A program made the translations under genes and the position numbers. Shown piece after piece: positions 15,756 through 24,778 of a stretch of 33,067 bases of DNA. The stretch comes from Nocardia neocaledoniensis. Lineage in GTDB: Bacteria > Actinomycetota > Actinomycetes > Mycobacteriales > Mycobacteriaceae. The notes under the pieces are model-generated. The model made no database searches, had not been told where the DNA came from, and saw only the letters and a program-made list of their open reading frames with translations. Each line of letters begins with the position of its first letter. Positions within the stretch are counted from its first letter, which is position 1. The stretch lies in NCBI RefSeq assembly GCF_029868625.1, contig NZ_JARWOJ010000321.1:1-33067 (forward strand). The letters run 5' to 3'.

Positions 15756-15982
15756 AGGATGTCCTCGATGTCCTCGGCGAGGGTGTCCGCCTCGGGGCCG
15801 ACGACGACCTGCACGACGGTGCCCGACTTGAGGACGCCGTGCGCGCCCGCGGCCTTGAGCGCGGCCTCGTCGACCTTGCCGCCGTCCTTCACCTCGGTAC
15901 GCAACCGGGTGATGCAGGCCTCGATCTCGACGATGTTCTCCGCGCCGCCCAGACCCTTGACGATCGCTTCCGCTTTGGACAT
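15752..15982 (-). CDS. PTS EIIB component, glucose/GlcNAc family
   Basis: A 76-residue stand-alone EIIB domain. The phosphorylated cysteine is Cys23 in the signature EIEACITRLRTEVKD; GLGGAENI precedes it and VVQVVVGPEADTLAEDI follows. The ATG at 15982 is preceded by GGGAGA, and a longer in-frame extension to 16063 looks non-coding. It forms a bicistron with EIIA, divergent from nagE. In many bacteria this domain is fused to the nagE permease; here it is separate. It should phosphorylate GlcNAc carried by the EIIC encoded next door. Confidence 0.93.
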   Translation of the reverse strand: MSKAEAIVKGLGGAENIVEIEACITRLRTEVKDGGKVDEAALKAAGAHGVLKSGTVVQVVVGPEADTLAEDIEDIL

Positions 15983-16056
15983 GTGTTCTCCCTTTCCGCG
16001 GTGGTTGCCGGTTCCAGTATGGGAGCCTCGAATGTGCGCCACGTCATATTTCGCGG

Positions 16057-16105
16057 TTGACATCCGGTAGCCACCTGGTCAAACTTACAACTGGTTATGA
16101 CCGGA
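16057..16105 (+). promoter_or_regulatory. nagE-EIIB divergent control region with a DasR-like operator
   Basis: The 228-bp gap between the divergent EIIB and nagE genes holds a TTGACA at 16057-16062, with a weak -10 CAAACT 17 bp later. The sequence ACTGGTTATGACCGGA lies at 16090-16105. It matches the DasR (GntR/HutC) dre consensus ACTGGTCTAGACCAGT at 11 of 16 positions, including a full left half-site. TGACCGG is repeated at 16098 and 16121. Control by a GlcN-6-P-responsive GntR repressor would suit this locus; no such regulator gene is in the window. Confidence 0.4.
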
Positions 16106-16210
16106 CAGTACCCGTCAGGGTGACCGGTTCACAACAGTTACCCCGGACAGGCCCGCACGTCTCTCCGGCTCGCCGAGACCGCCGGGGAATCCGGCACGAA
16201 GAAGGTCGAC

Positions 16211-17557
<1,347 letters not shown>

Positions 17558-17564
17558 CCGCCTG

Positions 17565-19229
17565 ATGGGTGAACAGGTGATCCGCGGTCTCGGAGTCAGC
17601 CCCGGTGTGGTCGTCGCGCCGTGGTTGCGGTTCGGGTCGCAGCTGGCGACATCGGCACAGGACCCGGTCGGTGGCTCGGTTCCCGAGGAACTGGCCAGGG
17701 TCAAGGAGGCGCTCGGCGGCGTGGCCGACGAGATGCAGGCCAGGGCGAGCCGGGTGAGCGGGGTGGCCGCGGAGATCCTGTCCATGTCGGCGACGATGGC
17801 CCGCGATCCGGGCATCGTCGCCGCCGCCGAGAAGCAGCTGGCCGACGGCATGCCGACCGCGCACGCGGTGCATCTGGCCTTCGAGGGCTTCTGCGCCAAG
17901 CTGGAGGCGCTCGGCGGGTACATGGCCGAGCGCGCGACCGACCTGCGCGACATCGGCGGTCGCACCGTCGCGGTGCTGCTCGGCGAGCCGATGCCGGGCA
18001 TCCCGGAACCGGGGTATCCGTTCATCCTCGTCGCGCGCGACCTCGCGCCCGCCGACACCGCCATGCTCGGCGACAGCGATGTGGTCGGCCTGCTGACCAC
18101 CGAGGGCGGGCCGACCAGCCACACCGCGATCCTGGCGAAATCGCTGGCGCTGCCCGCGGTGGTGAACTGCCCCGACACCGATCGGTTGGTCGAGGACACA
18201 CCGATCCTGCTCGACGGCGGCACGGGCGCGGTCGTAATCGATCCGAGCCCGATGCGACAGCAGGCCGCACTCGAGCAGGCGGCCGCGGATCGGGAACGGC
18301 TGGCCTCGGCCAGCGGGCCGGGCAAGACCGCCGACGGCACGCCGGTGCAGCTGCTGGTGAACATCGGCACCGTCGATGATGCCGAGAAGGCGGGACCGGT
18401 CGACAGCGAGGGCGTCGGCCTGTTCCGCACCGAGTTCATGTACCTCGGCAAAGCGAGCGCGCCCAGCCTCGACGAACAGATCGCCTCGTACACCGCGGTG
18501 CTCGAGCAGTTCGCCGGGCGCCGGGTCGTGGTCCGCACGCTCGACGCGGGCTCGGACAAGCCGCTGCCGTTCCTCGATCTCGGCACGGAGGAGAATCCGG
18601 CGCTCGGCGTGCGCGGACTGCGGATCGGAACGGTGTTCCCGGACACCCTCGCCACCCAGCTCACCGCACTGGCCAGGGCGGGCGAGGCGACCGGCGCCGA
18701 CCTGTGGGTGATGGCGCCGATGGTCGCCACCGCCGACGAGGCCGCCGGATTCGCCACGCTCGCACGGGAATCCGGCCTCCGCAAGGTAGGGGCCATGATC
18801 GAGATCCCGGCGGCCGCGTTGCGGGCGGCGGACCTGCTGGTGCACCTGGACTTCGTCAGCATCGGCACCAACGATCTGAGCCAGTACACGTGCGCGGTCG
18901 ACCGGATGGCCGGTGGCCTCGCGCACCTGCTCGATCCGTGGCAGCCCGCGGTGCTCGACCTGATCGCCATGGTCGGTGCGGCGGGGTCGGCGGCCGGGAA
19001 ATCGGTCGGCGTGTGTGGTGAGGCCGCGTCGGATCCGGCGCTGGCGCCGGTACTGGTGGGACTCGGGGTGACGAGCCTGTCGATGTCGGTGCCCGCGTTG
19101 CCCGCGGTGCGGGCGGCGCTGTCGGCCGTGGACGTCGAAATCTGCCGGGACGCGGCCGACGCGGCGTGTGCGGCGCGCAATCCGCAGCTCGCGCGGGAAG
19201 CGGTGGCGGCGATCGTCGGGCGGGCATGA
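17565..19229 (+). CDS. ptsI: PTS enzyme I (phosphoenolpyruvate-protein phosphotransferase)
   Basis: A protein of about 554 residues that takes phosphate from PEP and passes it to HPr. The phospho-histidine is His186 in GGPTSHTAILAK. The PEP-binding barrel shows GVGLFRTEFMYL, DAGSDKPLPFL, EENPALGVRGLRIG, GAMIEIPAAALRA and FVSIGTNDLSQYT. The catalytic Cys484 is in VGVCGEAASDP. The start is chosen as ATG 17565 because family N-termini begin just before VIRGLGVSPGVV; GTG at 17550, overlapping nagE, is possible. It follows nagE in one operon. No HPr gene lies beside it. Length is normal for the family. Confidence 0.95.
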   Translation: MGEQVIRGLGVSPGVVVAPWLRFGSQLATSAQDPVGGSVPEELARVKEALGGVADEMQARASRVSGVAAEILSMSATMARDPGIVAAAEKQLADGMPTAHAVHLAFEGFCAKLEALGGYMAERATDLRDIGGRTVAVLLGEPMPGIPEPGYPFILVARDLAPADTAMLGDSDVVGLLTTEGGPTSHTAILAKSLALPAVVNCPDTDRLVEDTPILLDGGTGAVVIDPSPMRQQAALEQAAADRERLASASGPGKTADGTPVQLLVNIGTVDDAEKAGPVDSEGVGLFRTEFMYLGKASAPSLDEQIASYTAVLEQFAGRRVVVRTLDAGSDKPLPFLDLGTEENPALGVRGLRIGTVFPDTLATQLTALARAGEATGADLWVMAPMVATADEAAGFATLARESGLRKVGAMIEIPAAALRAADLLVHLDFVSIGTNDLSQYTCAVDRMAGGLAHLLDPWQPAVLDLIAMVGAAGSAAGKSVGVCGEAASDPALAPVLVGLGVTSLSMSVPALPAVRAALSAVDVEICRDAADAACAARNPQLAREAVAAIVGRA

Positions 19230-19449
19230 GCCGCACGACCGTGGGTGCGGGCCGGGCCGAAGTCCGGCCCGCGATCGCTGTTCGGGCGGCGGCGTCGGTT
19301 CGGGCGGGCGCCGCAGGCGCACCGCACCGACGTGTGCGGCGGGTCGCGACCCTGGTTTCGAGCCACGATGCGCTCGGCCGTCGCGGCCGAACTCGATGGT
19401 GGTGCGGAGCGATCGTCACAGCGGGGCCGGTCGTGGGGAAGGTGTCGTG

Positions 19450-20613
19450 GTGAGTGCGGACGGCGTGGTTCGCGGGCGGCTGGCCGGTGCGGGGATCGCC
19501 GACGGCGTGGTCGAATTCGTGGACGGCCGGATCAGCTGGGTGGGTGCGGCGGCGGATCATCCTGCGATGGAACGGCTTCCGGCGGCCACTGACGAACTGA
19601 TCATGCCGGGGCTGATCGACGTGCATTGCCACGGCGGTGGCGGCTTCGGGTTCCCGAACGCCGATGCGGCGGGTGCGCGGGTCGCGGCGGCCGAGCACCG
19701 CGCGCAGGGCACCATCGGCTTGCTCGGTAGCCTGGTGTCGGCCCAGCCCGAGGTGCTGGTTCGGCAGGCCGGGTTGCTCGCCGATCTCGTGGAGGACGGC
19801 ACGCTGCTCGGCATCCACCTCGAGGGACCCTTCCTCAACGCGACCCGCTGTGGCGCACAGGATCCCGCCGCGATCATCCCCGGTGATCCGGCCCTGTTCG
19901 AACGCGTGTGGGAGGCGTCGCGGGGCACCGTGCGGTCGATGACGCTGGCGCCCGAGACCGCCCACTACCCCGAACTGCTCATCGCCATGCGCCGTCACGG
20001 CGTGCTGCCCAGCCTCGGGCACACCGATGCCGACGCGGCGACCACCTCGGCGCGGATCGCCGAGGCGACGGGCGGCCCGATCACCGCGACGCACCTGTTC
20101 AACGGAATGCCGGAGCTGCACCACCGCTCCCCCGGTCCCGTCGCCGCCTGTCTGGCTGCGGCCGGGCGCGGGGACATGGTGCTCGAATTGATCGCCGACG
20201 GCGTGCATCTGGCGGCGGAGACCGTGGCGATGGTGTTCGACACGGTGGGCCCCGACCGGATCACGCTGGTCTCCGACGCGATGGCGGCCGCCGGGCTCGG
20301 TGACGGGGACTACCAGCTCGGCGCGCTCGACGTGCGGGTACGCGAAGGGGTCGCCCGGCTCGCCACCGACGACGGGCTGCCGGGCGCCATCGCGGGTGGG
20401 ACCGCCCGGCTGCTCGATGTGCTGCGGTGGACGGTGCGTCGCGCCGGGGTCCCGCTCGCCGACGCCGTCACCGCGGCGACCCGCACGCCCGCTCATGTGC
20501 TCGGTCTCCGGGACCGGGGCACACTCACCGTCGGCGCCCGCGCCGATCTGCTCGTCACCGACCAGTCATTGCAGCCGCGGCGGGTGTTCGTCGCCGGAAC
20601 GGAGGGAAGCTGA
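19450..20613 (+). CDS. nagA: N-acetylglucosamine-6-phosphate deacetylase
   Basis: About 387 residues, amidohydrolase fold. It removes acetate from GlcNAc-6-P to give GlcN-6-P. Metal and catalytic residues are visible: His59 and His61 in DVHCHGGGG, Glu125 in GIHLEGPFLN, His191 in SLGHTDAD, His215 in ATHLFNGM, and the catalytic Asp276 in LVSDAMAAAG. The frame stays open 280 bp upstream, but that part is Arg/Ala-rich and unlike the family. GTG at 19450, seven bases after GGGGAAGG, is the best start. The 220-bp gap after ptsI shows no gene. Its stop overlaps the nagB start by one base. Confidence 0.94.
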   Translation: MSADGVVRGRLAGAGIADGVVEFVDGRISWVGAAADHPAMERLPAATDELIMPGLIDVHCHGGGGFGFPNADAAGARVAAAEHRAQGTIGLLGSLVSAQPEVLVRQAGLLADLVEDGTLLGIHLEGPFLNATRCGAQDPAAIIPGDPALFERVWEASRGTVRSMTLAPETAHYPELLIAMRRHGVLPSLGHTDADAATTSARIAEATGGPITATHLFNGMPELHHRSPGPVAACLAAAGRGDMVLELIADGVHLAAETVAMVFDTVGPDRITLVSDAMAAAGLGDGDYQLGALDVRVREGVARLATDDGLPGAIAGGTARLLDVLRWTVRRAGVPLADAVTAATRTPAHVLGLRDRGTLTVGARADLLVTDQSLQPRRVFVAGTEGS

Positions 20614-21392
20614 TGGAAATCGTGATCCGGGCGGACGAACACGAGGTGGCCTCGACCGTCGCCGACATCGTCGGTGGCTATGTGGAACGCGGCAACGCGA
20701 TCCTCGGGCTGGCCACCGGGTCCTCGCCGCTGGGCAGCTATCAGGAGCTGGCGCGACGCTACCGGGACGGGAAGCTCGACTTCTCGACGGCGAGCGCGTT
20801 CCTGCTCGACGAGTATGTCGGGCTGCCGAAAGAGCATCCGCAGTCGTATTTCTCGGTGATCCGCTCCGAGTTCGTGGATCACGTGAACCTCGATCCGGCC
20901 CGGGTGCTGAGCCCGAACGGCGAGGCGGGCGACATCGCGGGCGAGGGCAGGCGCTACGACGCCGCCATCGCCGCGGCCGGCGGGGTGGACGTGCAGTTGC
21001 TCGGTATCGGCACCGACGGGCACATCGGGTTCAACGAGCCCGGCTCCGCGCTGACCTCGCGGACCAGGGTCAAGACGCTGACCGAGCAGACCCGCAAGGA
21101 CAACGCCCGCTTCTTCGACGGCCCGGAGGACGTGCCGCACCACGTGCTCACCCAGGGCCTCGGAACCATCGGGGAAGCCGGGCATCTGGTGATGATCGCG
21201 CTGGGCGCGGGCAAAGCCGACGCGATCGCCGCCGCGGCCGAAGGACCACTGTCGGCGTTCTGCCCCGCCTCGGTGATGCAGTGGCATCGCCACGTCACCG
21301 TGGTGATCGACGAGGCGGCCGCGAGCAAGCTGAAGCTGGCCGACTACTACAGGTACGCGCTGGCGAACAAGCCTGACTGGCAGTCGTTCTGA
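20613..21392 (+). CDS. nagB: Glucosamine-6-phosphate deaminase
   Basis: 259 residues. It converts GlcN-6-P to fructose-6-P and ammonia, feeding GlcNAc into glycolysis. Catalytic residues: Asp66 in LLDEYVGLP, Asp135 and His137 in GIGTDGHIGFNEP (matching E. coli Asp72, Asp141 and His143). GLATGSSPLGSY at about 32-43 is the phosphate-binding loop, and the conserved LTQGLGTIGEAGHLVMIALGAGKA region follows. ATG 20613 overlaps the nagA stop (TGATG), with GGAGGGAAG upstream. The longer frame reaching back to 20427 lies inside nagA and is not used. A CutC-family gene follows after one base. Confidence 0.96.
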   Translation: MEIVIRADEHEVASTVADIVGGYVERGNAILGLATGSSPLGSYQELARRYRDGKLDFSTASAFLLDEYVGLPKEHPQSYFSVIRSEFVDHVNLDPARVLSPNGEAGDIAGEGRRYDAAIAAAGGVDVQLLGIGTDGHIGFNEPGSALTSRTRVKTLTEQTRKDNARFFDGPEDVPHHVLTQGLGTIGEAGHLVMIALGAGKADAIAAAAEGPLSAFCPASVMQWHRHVTVVIDEAAASKLKLADYYRYALANKPDWQSF

Positions 21393-21393
21393 G

Positions 21394-22137
21394 ATGACCG
21401 CCCTCGAATTCGCGGTCCAGGATGTGGCGGGCGCGCTCGGTGCCCGCCGCGTCGGCGCGGATCGGGTGGAACTGTGTGCGGCGCTGGGCGCGACGGGTGG
21501 TCTTACGGCGAGCATCGGGATGATCGAGGCGGTGGTCGCCACCGGGGTGCCGGTACACGCGCTGATCCGTTGCCGGGCAGGCGGTTTTACATATCTGGAT
21601 TCCGAAGAGATCGCTGTACTGAACGCCGATGCGCGCGCGGCGGTATCGGCGGGAGTCGCCGGGCTCGTCGTCGGAGCGCTCACCCCGGAGCGTCGAGTCG
21701 ACGTCGACACGCTGCGGCGGGTGCTGGAGGGCGTACCGGTGGAAGACATCGAGCTGACCTTTCATCGTGCGATCGATGTGATCAGCGACCGGGCGGCCGC
21801 CGTGGACACACTGGTCGAGCTGGGGATGACGCGCGTGCTCACCTCCGGTGGCGCGGCCCGCTGCGCCGAGGGCAGCGCGGAACTCGCCGCCATGGTCGAT
21901 CACGCCGCGGGCCGGATCCAGATCATGGCCGGCGGCGGGATCACCCTCGCCGACCTGCCCGCCCTGCACCGCACCGGAGTCGACGCCGTGCACCTGTCGG
22001 CGCGCCGGGTCGTCGCCGACGACGGCGGGCCGGGTGGTGGCGGCACCACCGGTCACGAGCAACTCGATGAGGACGCGGCGTCCTCGATCGCCACCAAACT
22101 CCGGCAGCTGGACGGGATGCACCGCTCCTTCTCCTGA
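21394..22137 (+). CDS. cutC: CutC-family TIM-barrel protein
   Basis: 247 residues of the CutC family (PF03932). Family features: ADRVELCAALGATGGLT near the N-terminus, VHALIRCRAGGFTY, VVGALTPERRVD, the diagnostic LTFHRAIDV, VLTSGGAARCAEG and IQIMAGGGITLADL. CutC was named for copper tolerance in E. coli, but the biochemical function is unsettled and the fold is that of a small-molecule enzyme. Here it starts one base after the nagB stop, as the last gene of the nagE-ptsI-nagA-nagB unit. That placement argues for a role in amino-sugar metabolism rather than copper. A Gly-rich loop (GGPGGGGTTG) lies before the C-terminal helix. Confidence 0.9.
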   Translation: MTALEFAVQDVAGALGARRVGADRVELCAALGATGGLTASIGMIEAVVATGVPVHALIRCRAGGFTYLDSEEIAVLNADARAAVSAGVAGLVVGALTPERRVDVDTLRRVLEGVPVEDIELTFHRAIDVISDRAAAVDTLVELGMTRVLTSGGAARCAEGSAELAAMVDHAAGRIQIMAGGGITLADLPALHRTGVDAVHLSARRVVADDGGPGGGGTTGHEQLDEDAASSIATKLRQLDGMHRSFS

Positions 22138-22348
22138 GCTGCGGGGCCGCTGCCTGACGGCTGGGTCACGAGAATGCCGCCGGCCGTGGACAACCCGGTG
22201 GCATGACCGCCCTCGATCGCGGGACCGACCAGCCGCCGCAACCCGCCCACTCGAACAGAGTGCGGGGCACCGATCCGCTCATCTGTCGGCGCGTGCGCCG
22301 CCGGTCGGCGTCTCGACGTCGACCGGGACTATTCCCGTTCCGCGAGGC

Positions 22349-22990
22349 CTACGCCCGTTCCGCGAGAATGAGTTCCGCCTCGCCCGGGGTGCAGGTGAAT
22401 GCCGCCTGGACCGCGGCGACCGCTTCGGCGTGCTTGCCGTCGGCGACCAAGCGGTCGATCTCGGTCCACCGGTCCTCCGGCGGCGCCACCGACAGATCGA
22501 GGCGGCGTTCGAGCCGTTCCCACATGCGGGCGACGGTCGGGTCGTCGGCCAGGAGCCCGCCGAGATGCGCCTTGAACGTGGAGTGTTCGGTGCGGTACAT
22601 GCCCATCCAGCTGCTCTCCGGCGGGCTGGCCTCGGCGTTCGCGGTGCGGTCGGCCAGTTTCAGGATGACGGCGGGCGGGTGCGCGGCGATCTTGCTGTAC
22701 GCGTTCAGGTTTCGGGCCTTACGGTCGGGACCGATCCCGGTCACCGCCCAGACCAGATCGAGAACCTCACGGCCGAAACGGGATTCGATCTCCTCGGCGG
22801 TGACGGGCGTGTCCTCGATGACATCGTGCAGCCAGGCGGCGGCCGCCAGCGCGCCGTCGTACCCGAAATCGTCGAGCACGGCGCGGACCGCCGCCAGGTG
22901 CATGACATAGGGTCGATCGCCGTAGCGCTGCTCGCCGTGCGCCGCGATGGCGAAGACCTGCGCGTCGGTTTCCCGCTGATCGAACTTCAT
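22349..22990 (-). CDS. HD-domain hydrolase, RelA/SpoT small-homologue type, with an L7/L12-like tail
   Basis: 213 residues. The N-terminal HD domain has the RSH hydrolase pattern: His31 after PYVMH, His55-Asp56 in AAWLHDVIEDT, Glu59-Asp60, and Asp114/Asn118 in LKLADRTANAE. These ligands match MESH1-type Mn-dependent ppGpp hydrolases. No synthetase, TGS or ACT domain is present. Residues from about 172, including WTEIDRLVADGKHAEAV and CTPGEAELILAER, resemble the ribosomal L7/L12 C-terminal domain, as in some actinobacterial small proteins. It lies 72 bp downstream of the methyltransferase on the same strand. The natural substrate, ppGpp or another nucleotide, is not known. The 211 bp beyond its stop hold no gene. 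Confidence 0.85.
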   Translation of the reverse strand: MKFDQRETDAQVFAIAAHGEQRYGDRPYVMHLAAVRAVLDDFGYDGALAAAAWLHDVIEDTPVTAEEIESRFGREVLDLVWAVTGIGPDRKARNLNAYSKIAAHPPAVILKLADRTANAEASPPESSWMGMYRTEHSTFKAHLGGLLADDPTVARMWERLERRLDLSVAPPEDRWTEIDRLVADGKHAEAVAAVQAAFTCTPGEAELILAERA

Positions 22991-23062
22991 CCCACACCCC
23001 CGTGCTCGATATCGATCGTGTCGGAACCGACCCTAGCCGAGGGCACCGACAAGCAGCGCGGA

Positions 23063-23722
23063 TCAGGACGACGCGGGCTTGGCCGCCGTGAGAATCCCGG
23101 TCTGGTACCTGCTCTGCCGGTATTCGAGTCCGGTGAATCCGACCGCGCGCACCTCGTCGGCATAGCGCCTGATATCGACCTCCGCGAACGGATCACCACC
23201 GAGCAGCGGCCCCAGCGCACGTCGCATGACGGGGCCGGGCGACGCATCGGCGAGCAGCACTGTGCCGCCGGGCCGCAGGACCCGCCACATCTCGCCGATC
23301 GCCGTCGCCCTGGCCGCGTCGGGAATGTGGTGCATGACGAAAGTGCAGGTGACGACATCGAATTCGGCGTCGCCGAACGGCAGATCCTGAGCGGGCCCAC
23401 GTTCGTAGCGATGGTTCGGCGCGAGGTCTCGGCGGCGGTTGTCGGCGATCGCGATCTCGGACGGGTCGACACCGACCGCCATACCGCGCTCCCCCACCGC
23501 CGCGCCCAGCGCGCGGACGAGTTTCCCGGGTCCGCAACCGATATCGAGTGCGTGCCGGCCTGGACCGGCACCGACGGTCCGGACGAACTCGGCGTGCAGG
23601 CTGCGCTGCCTGCCGAGGAAGAAGGCCGCGGTGAACACGTTGTAGCGGCGCAGACCGGCGATGACCAGGCCGGTGTCGCTGTCGTCGACGAACATCGGAG
23701 TGCGAAGCTGTTTCTGTGGCAT
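23063..23722 (-). CDS. Class I SAM-dependent methyltransferase (UbiE/Methyltransf_11 type)
   Basis: 219 residues. Motif I is ALDIGCGPGKLVRALGAAVG, followed by AVGVDPSEIAIADN, an acidic EFDVVTCTFVMHHIPDA motif and MWRVLRPGGTVLLADASPG, all typical of small-molecule methyltransferases. The substrate is not predictable. ATG at 23722 gives a start like relatives (MPQKQLRTPMFVDD); a longer frame from 23770 would run through the palindrome region and is less likely. It is divergent from a TetR gene, with a perfect palindrome 52 bp upstream, so it is probably that repressor's target. The HD gene lies downstream and may be co-transcribed. Confidence 0.88.
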   Translation of the reverse strand: MPQKQLRTPMFVDDSDTGLVIAGLRRYNVFTAAFFLGRQRSLHAEFVRTVGAGPGRHALDIGCGPGKLVRALGAAVGERGMAVGVDPSEIAIADNRRRDLAPNHRYERGPAQDLPFGDAEFDVVTCTFVMHHIPDAARATAIGEMWRVLRPGGTVLLADASPGPVMRRALGPLLGGDPFAEVDIRRYADEVRAVGFTGLEYRQSRYQTGILTAAKPASS

Positions 23723-23773
23723 GGCTCCATGGTCGACCGGGCGCCCGCCGCCGACCAGGACCAGAACCACCGG

Positions 23774-23795
23774 ATCTGTCCGTTTCCGGACAGAT
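23774..23795. promoter_or_regulatory. TetR-type operator: perfect 9-bp inverted repeat
   Basis: ATCTGTCCG (23774-23782), TTTC, CGGACAGAT (23787-23795). The arms are perfectly complementary. The site lies in the 98-bp gap between the divergent methyltransferase and TetR genes, 25 bp before the TetR ATG. Size, symmetry and position are as expected for a TetR repressor controlling itself and its neighbour. Confidence 0.75.
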
Positions 23796-23820
23796 TCCCC
23801 ACTTTCGTCCCGGAGGAACG

Positions 23821-24393
23821 ATGGCCGAGCACACCGACCGCCGCGTGCGCCGCACCCGGGACAGCCTGCACCGGGCGCTGATCGAATTGATGATCGAACG
23901 CGGCTACGACCGCGTGACGGTCAGCGACATCATCGACCGCGCCGATGTCGGCCGCTCCACGTTCTACGCGCACTATCGCGACAAGGACGATCTGTTGCTG
24001 CTCAGCTGCATCGAGTTCCTGCGGCGCGAGATCACCGCGACCGCCGTACCCGGGTCACCGCTGGCGCCGCTGCGGGTGATGTTCCACCTCGCCGGGCGCT
24101 ATCCCGAGGTGTACCGGCCACTGGTCGGCCCGAAGGCGACCACGACGGTGCTGCACTCCTACCGGCGGGCGGTGTCCGAGCTGATCGGCGAGCTGGTCGA
24201 GGGAGCGACCACGGACACGGTGACCTTCCTGTCGTGGAGCGTGCTCGGATTCCTCGGCACCGTGATCGACCCGGCGGCAGCAACTCCCGCCGAACAGGCC
24301 TGGTGCCGCTTCGAGGCACTGGCGCTGTACGGGATCAGTGACGGCGCAGATCCGGCCACGGCGGGCGGCACAGAATCGCCAGCGCCGCGATGA
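23821..24393 (+). CDS. TetR-family transcriptional regulator
   Basis: 190 residues. The N-terminal helix-turn-helix is clear: ALIELMIERGYDRVTVSDI, then ADVGRSTFYAHYRDKDDLLL. The C-terminal ligand domain is short and helical (about 75-180), with YPEVYRPLVGPKATTTVLHSY and FLSWSVLGFLGTV, which resembles the TetR_C_33-like type. ATG 23821 follows GGAGG with the best spacing; the frame continues upstream to 23716 but would cross the operator. Autoregulation and control of the divergent methyltransferase are inferred from the palindrome. Its last 59 bp overlap the opposite gene at 24335-24631. Confidence 0.92.
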   Translation: MAEHTDRRVRRTRDSLHRALIELMIERGYDRVTVSDIIDRADVGRSTFYAHYRDKDDLLLLSCIEFLRREITATAVPGSPLAPLRVMFHLAGRYPEVYRPLVGPKATTTVLHSYRRAVSELIGELVEGATTDTVTFLSWSVLGFLGTVIDPAAATPAEQAWCRFEALALYGISDGADPATAGGTESPAPR

Positions 24394-24631
24394 CGCCGGT
24401 GAGCAGACCGATCCATTCACCCAGCTGAGCGATGCGATTCGCGTCGACGGCGGGAATCCAGTCCGCGCGCCCGCCATGGACGACGAAGATGCCGACCGGA
24501 CGGGCCGCGCGCCCGAACCCGCCGCCTCGGGCCACCGTGATCACGGTGCTGCCGTCGGCGGTGTCCAGTGGCTCGCCGAACACCGGCGGCGGCGTGCTCA
24601 CCACCTGCTCGAGCCGATCCCTGATCGTCAT
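24335..24631 (-). CDS. GerW-like small membrane protein
   Basis: 98 residues. The N-terminal part (RDRLEQVVSTPPPVFGEPLDTADGSTVITVARGGGFG, split here as motifs RDRLEQV, VFGEP, STVITVA and GGGFG) resembles the GerW/YtfJ family, which carries a T-V-I-P-V-A-R type strand followed by Gly-rich turns. PVGIFVV and WIPAVDANRIA follow. One transmembrane helix lies at about 70-87 (LGEWIGLLTGVIAALAIL), with a short charged tail. The function is unknown; despite the family name no sporulation role should be assumed. Its 3' end overlaps the TetR gene by 59 bp on the opposite strand. It is divergent from the nitronate monooxygenase gene. Confidence 0.65.
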   Translation of the reverse strand: MTIRDRLEQVVSTPPPVFGEPLDTADGSTVITVARGGGFGRAARPVGIFVVHGGRADWIPAVDANRIAQLGEWIGLLTGVIAALAILCRPPWPDLRRH

Positions 24632-24778
24632 CCGAACCCCCGTTCGTGGCTACGACACTGCTGACGAACACTACGCCGAGCCCGGCCCGCACCACGGCCG
24701 TTCCCGAGTGCTCCCCCACCACGCCACCCGCGCTTGGCATGATGAGGTCTGCCGAGCCGCGACGAGAGGTGCCGAGCC

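Noticed and set aside
19230..19449. Possible HPr (ptsH) gene between ptsI and nagA
   Set aside because: No frame contains the HPr active-site pattern (G-x-H-A-R-P-A) or a protein of suitable length; the frames are Arg/Ala-rich.
22287..22300. CGGCGC-GT-GCGCCG as a terminator after cutC
   Set aside because: The two-base loop is too tight for the full stem, and it lies about 150 bp from the cutC stop; nothing else supports a terminator here.
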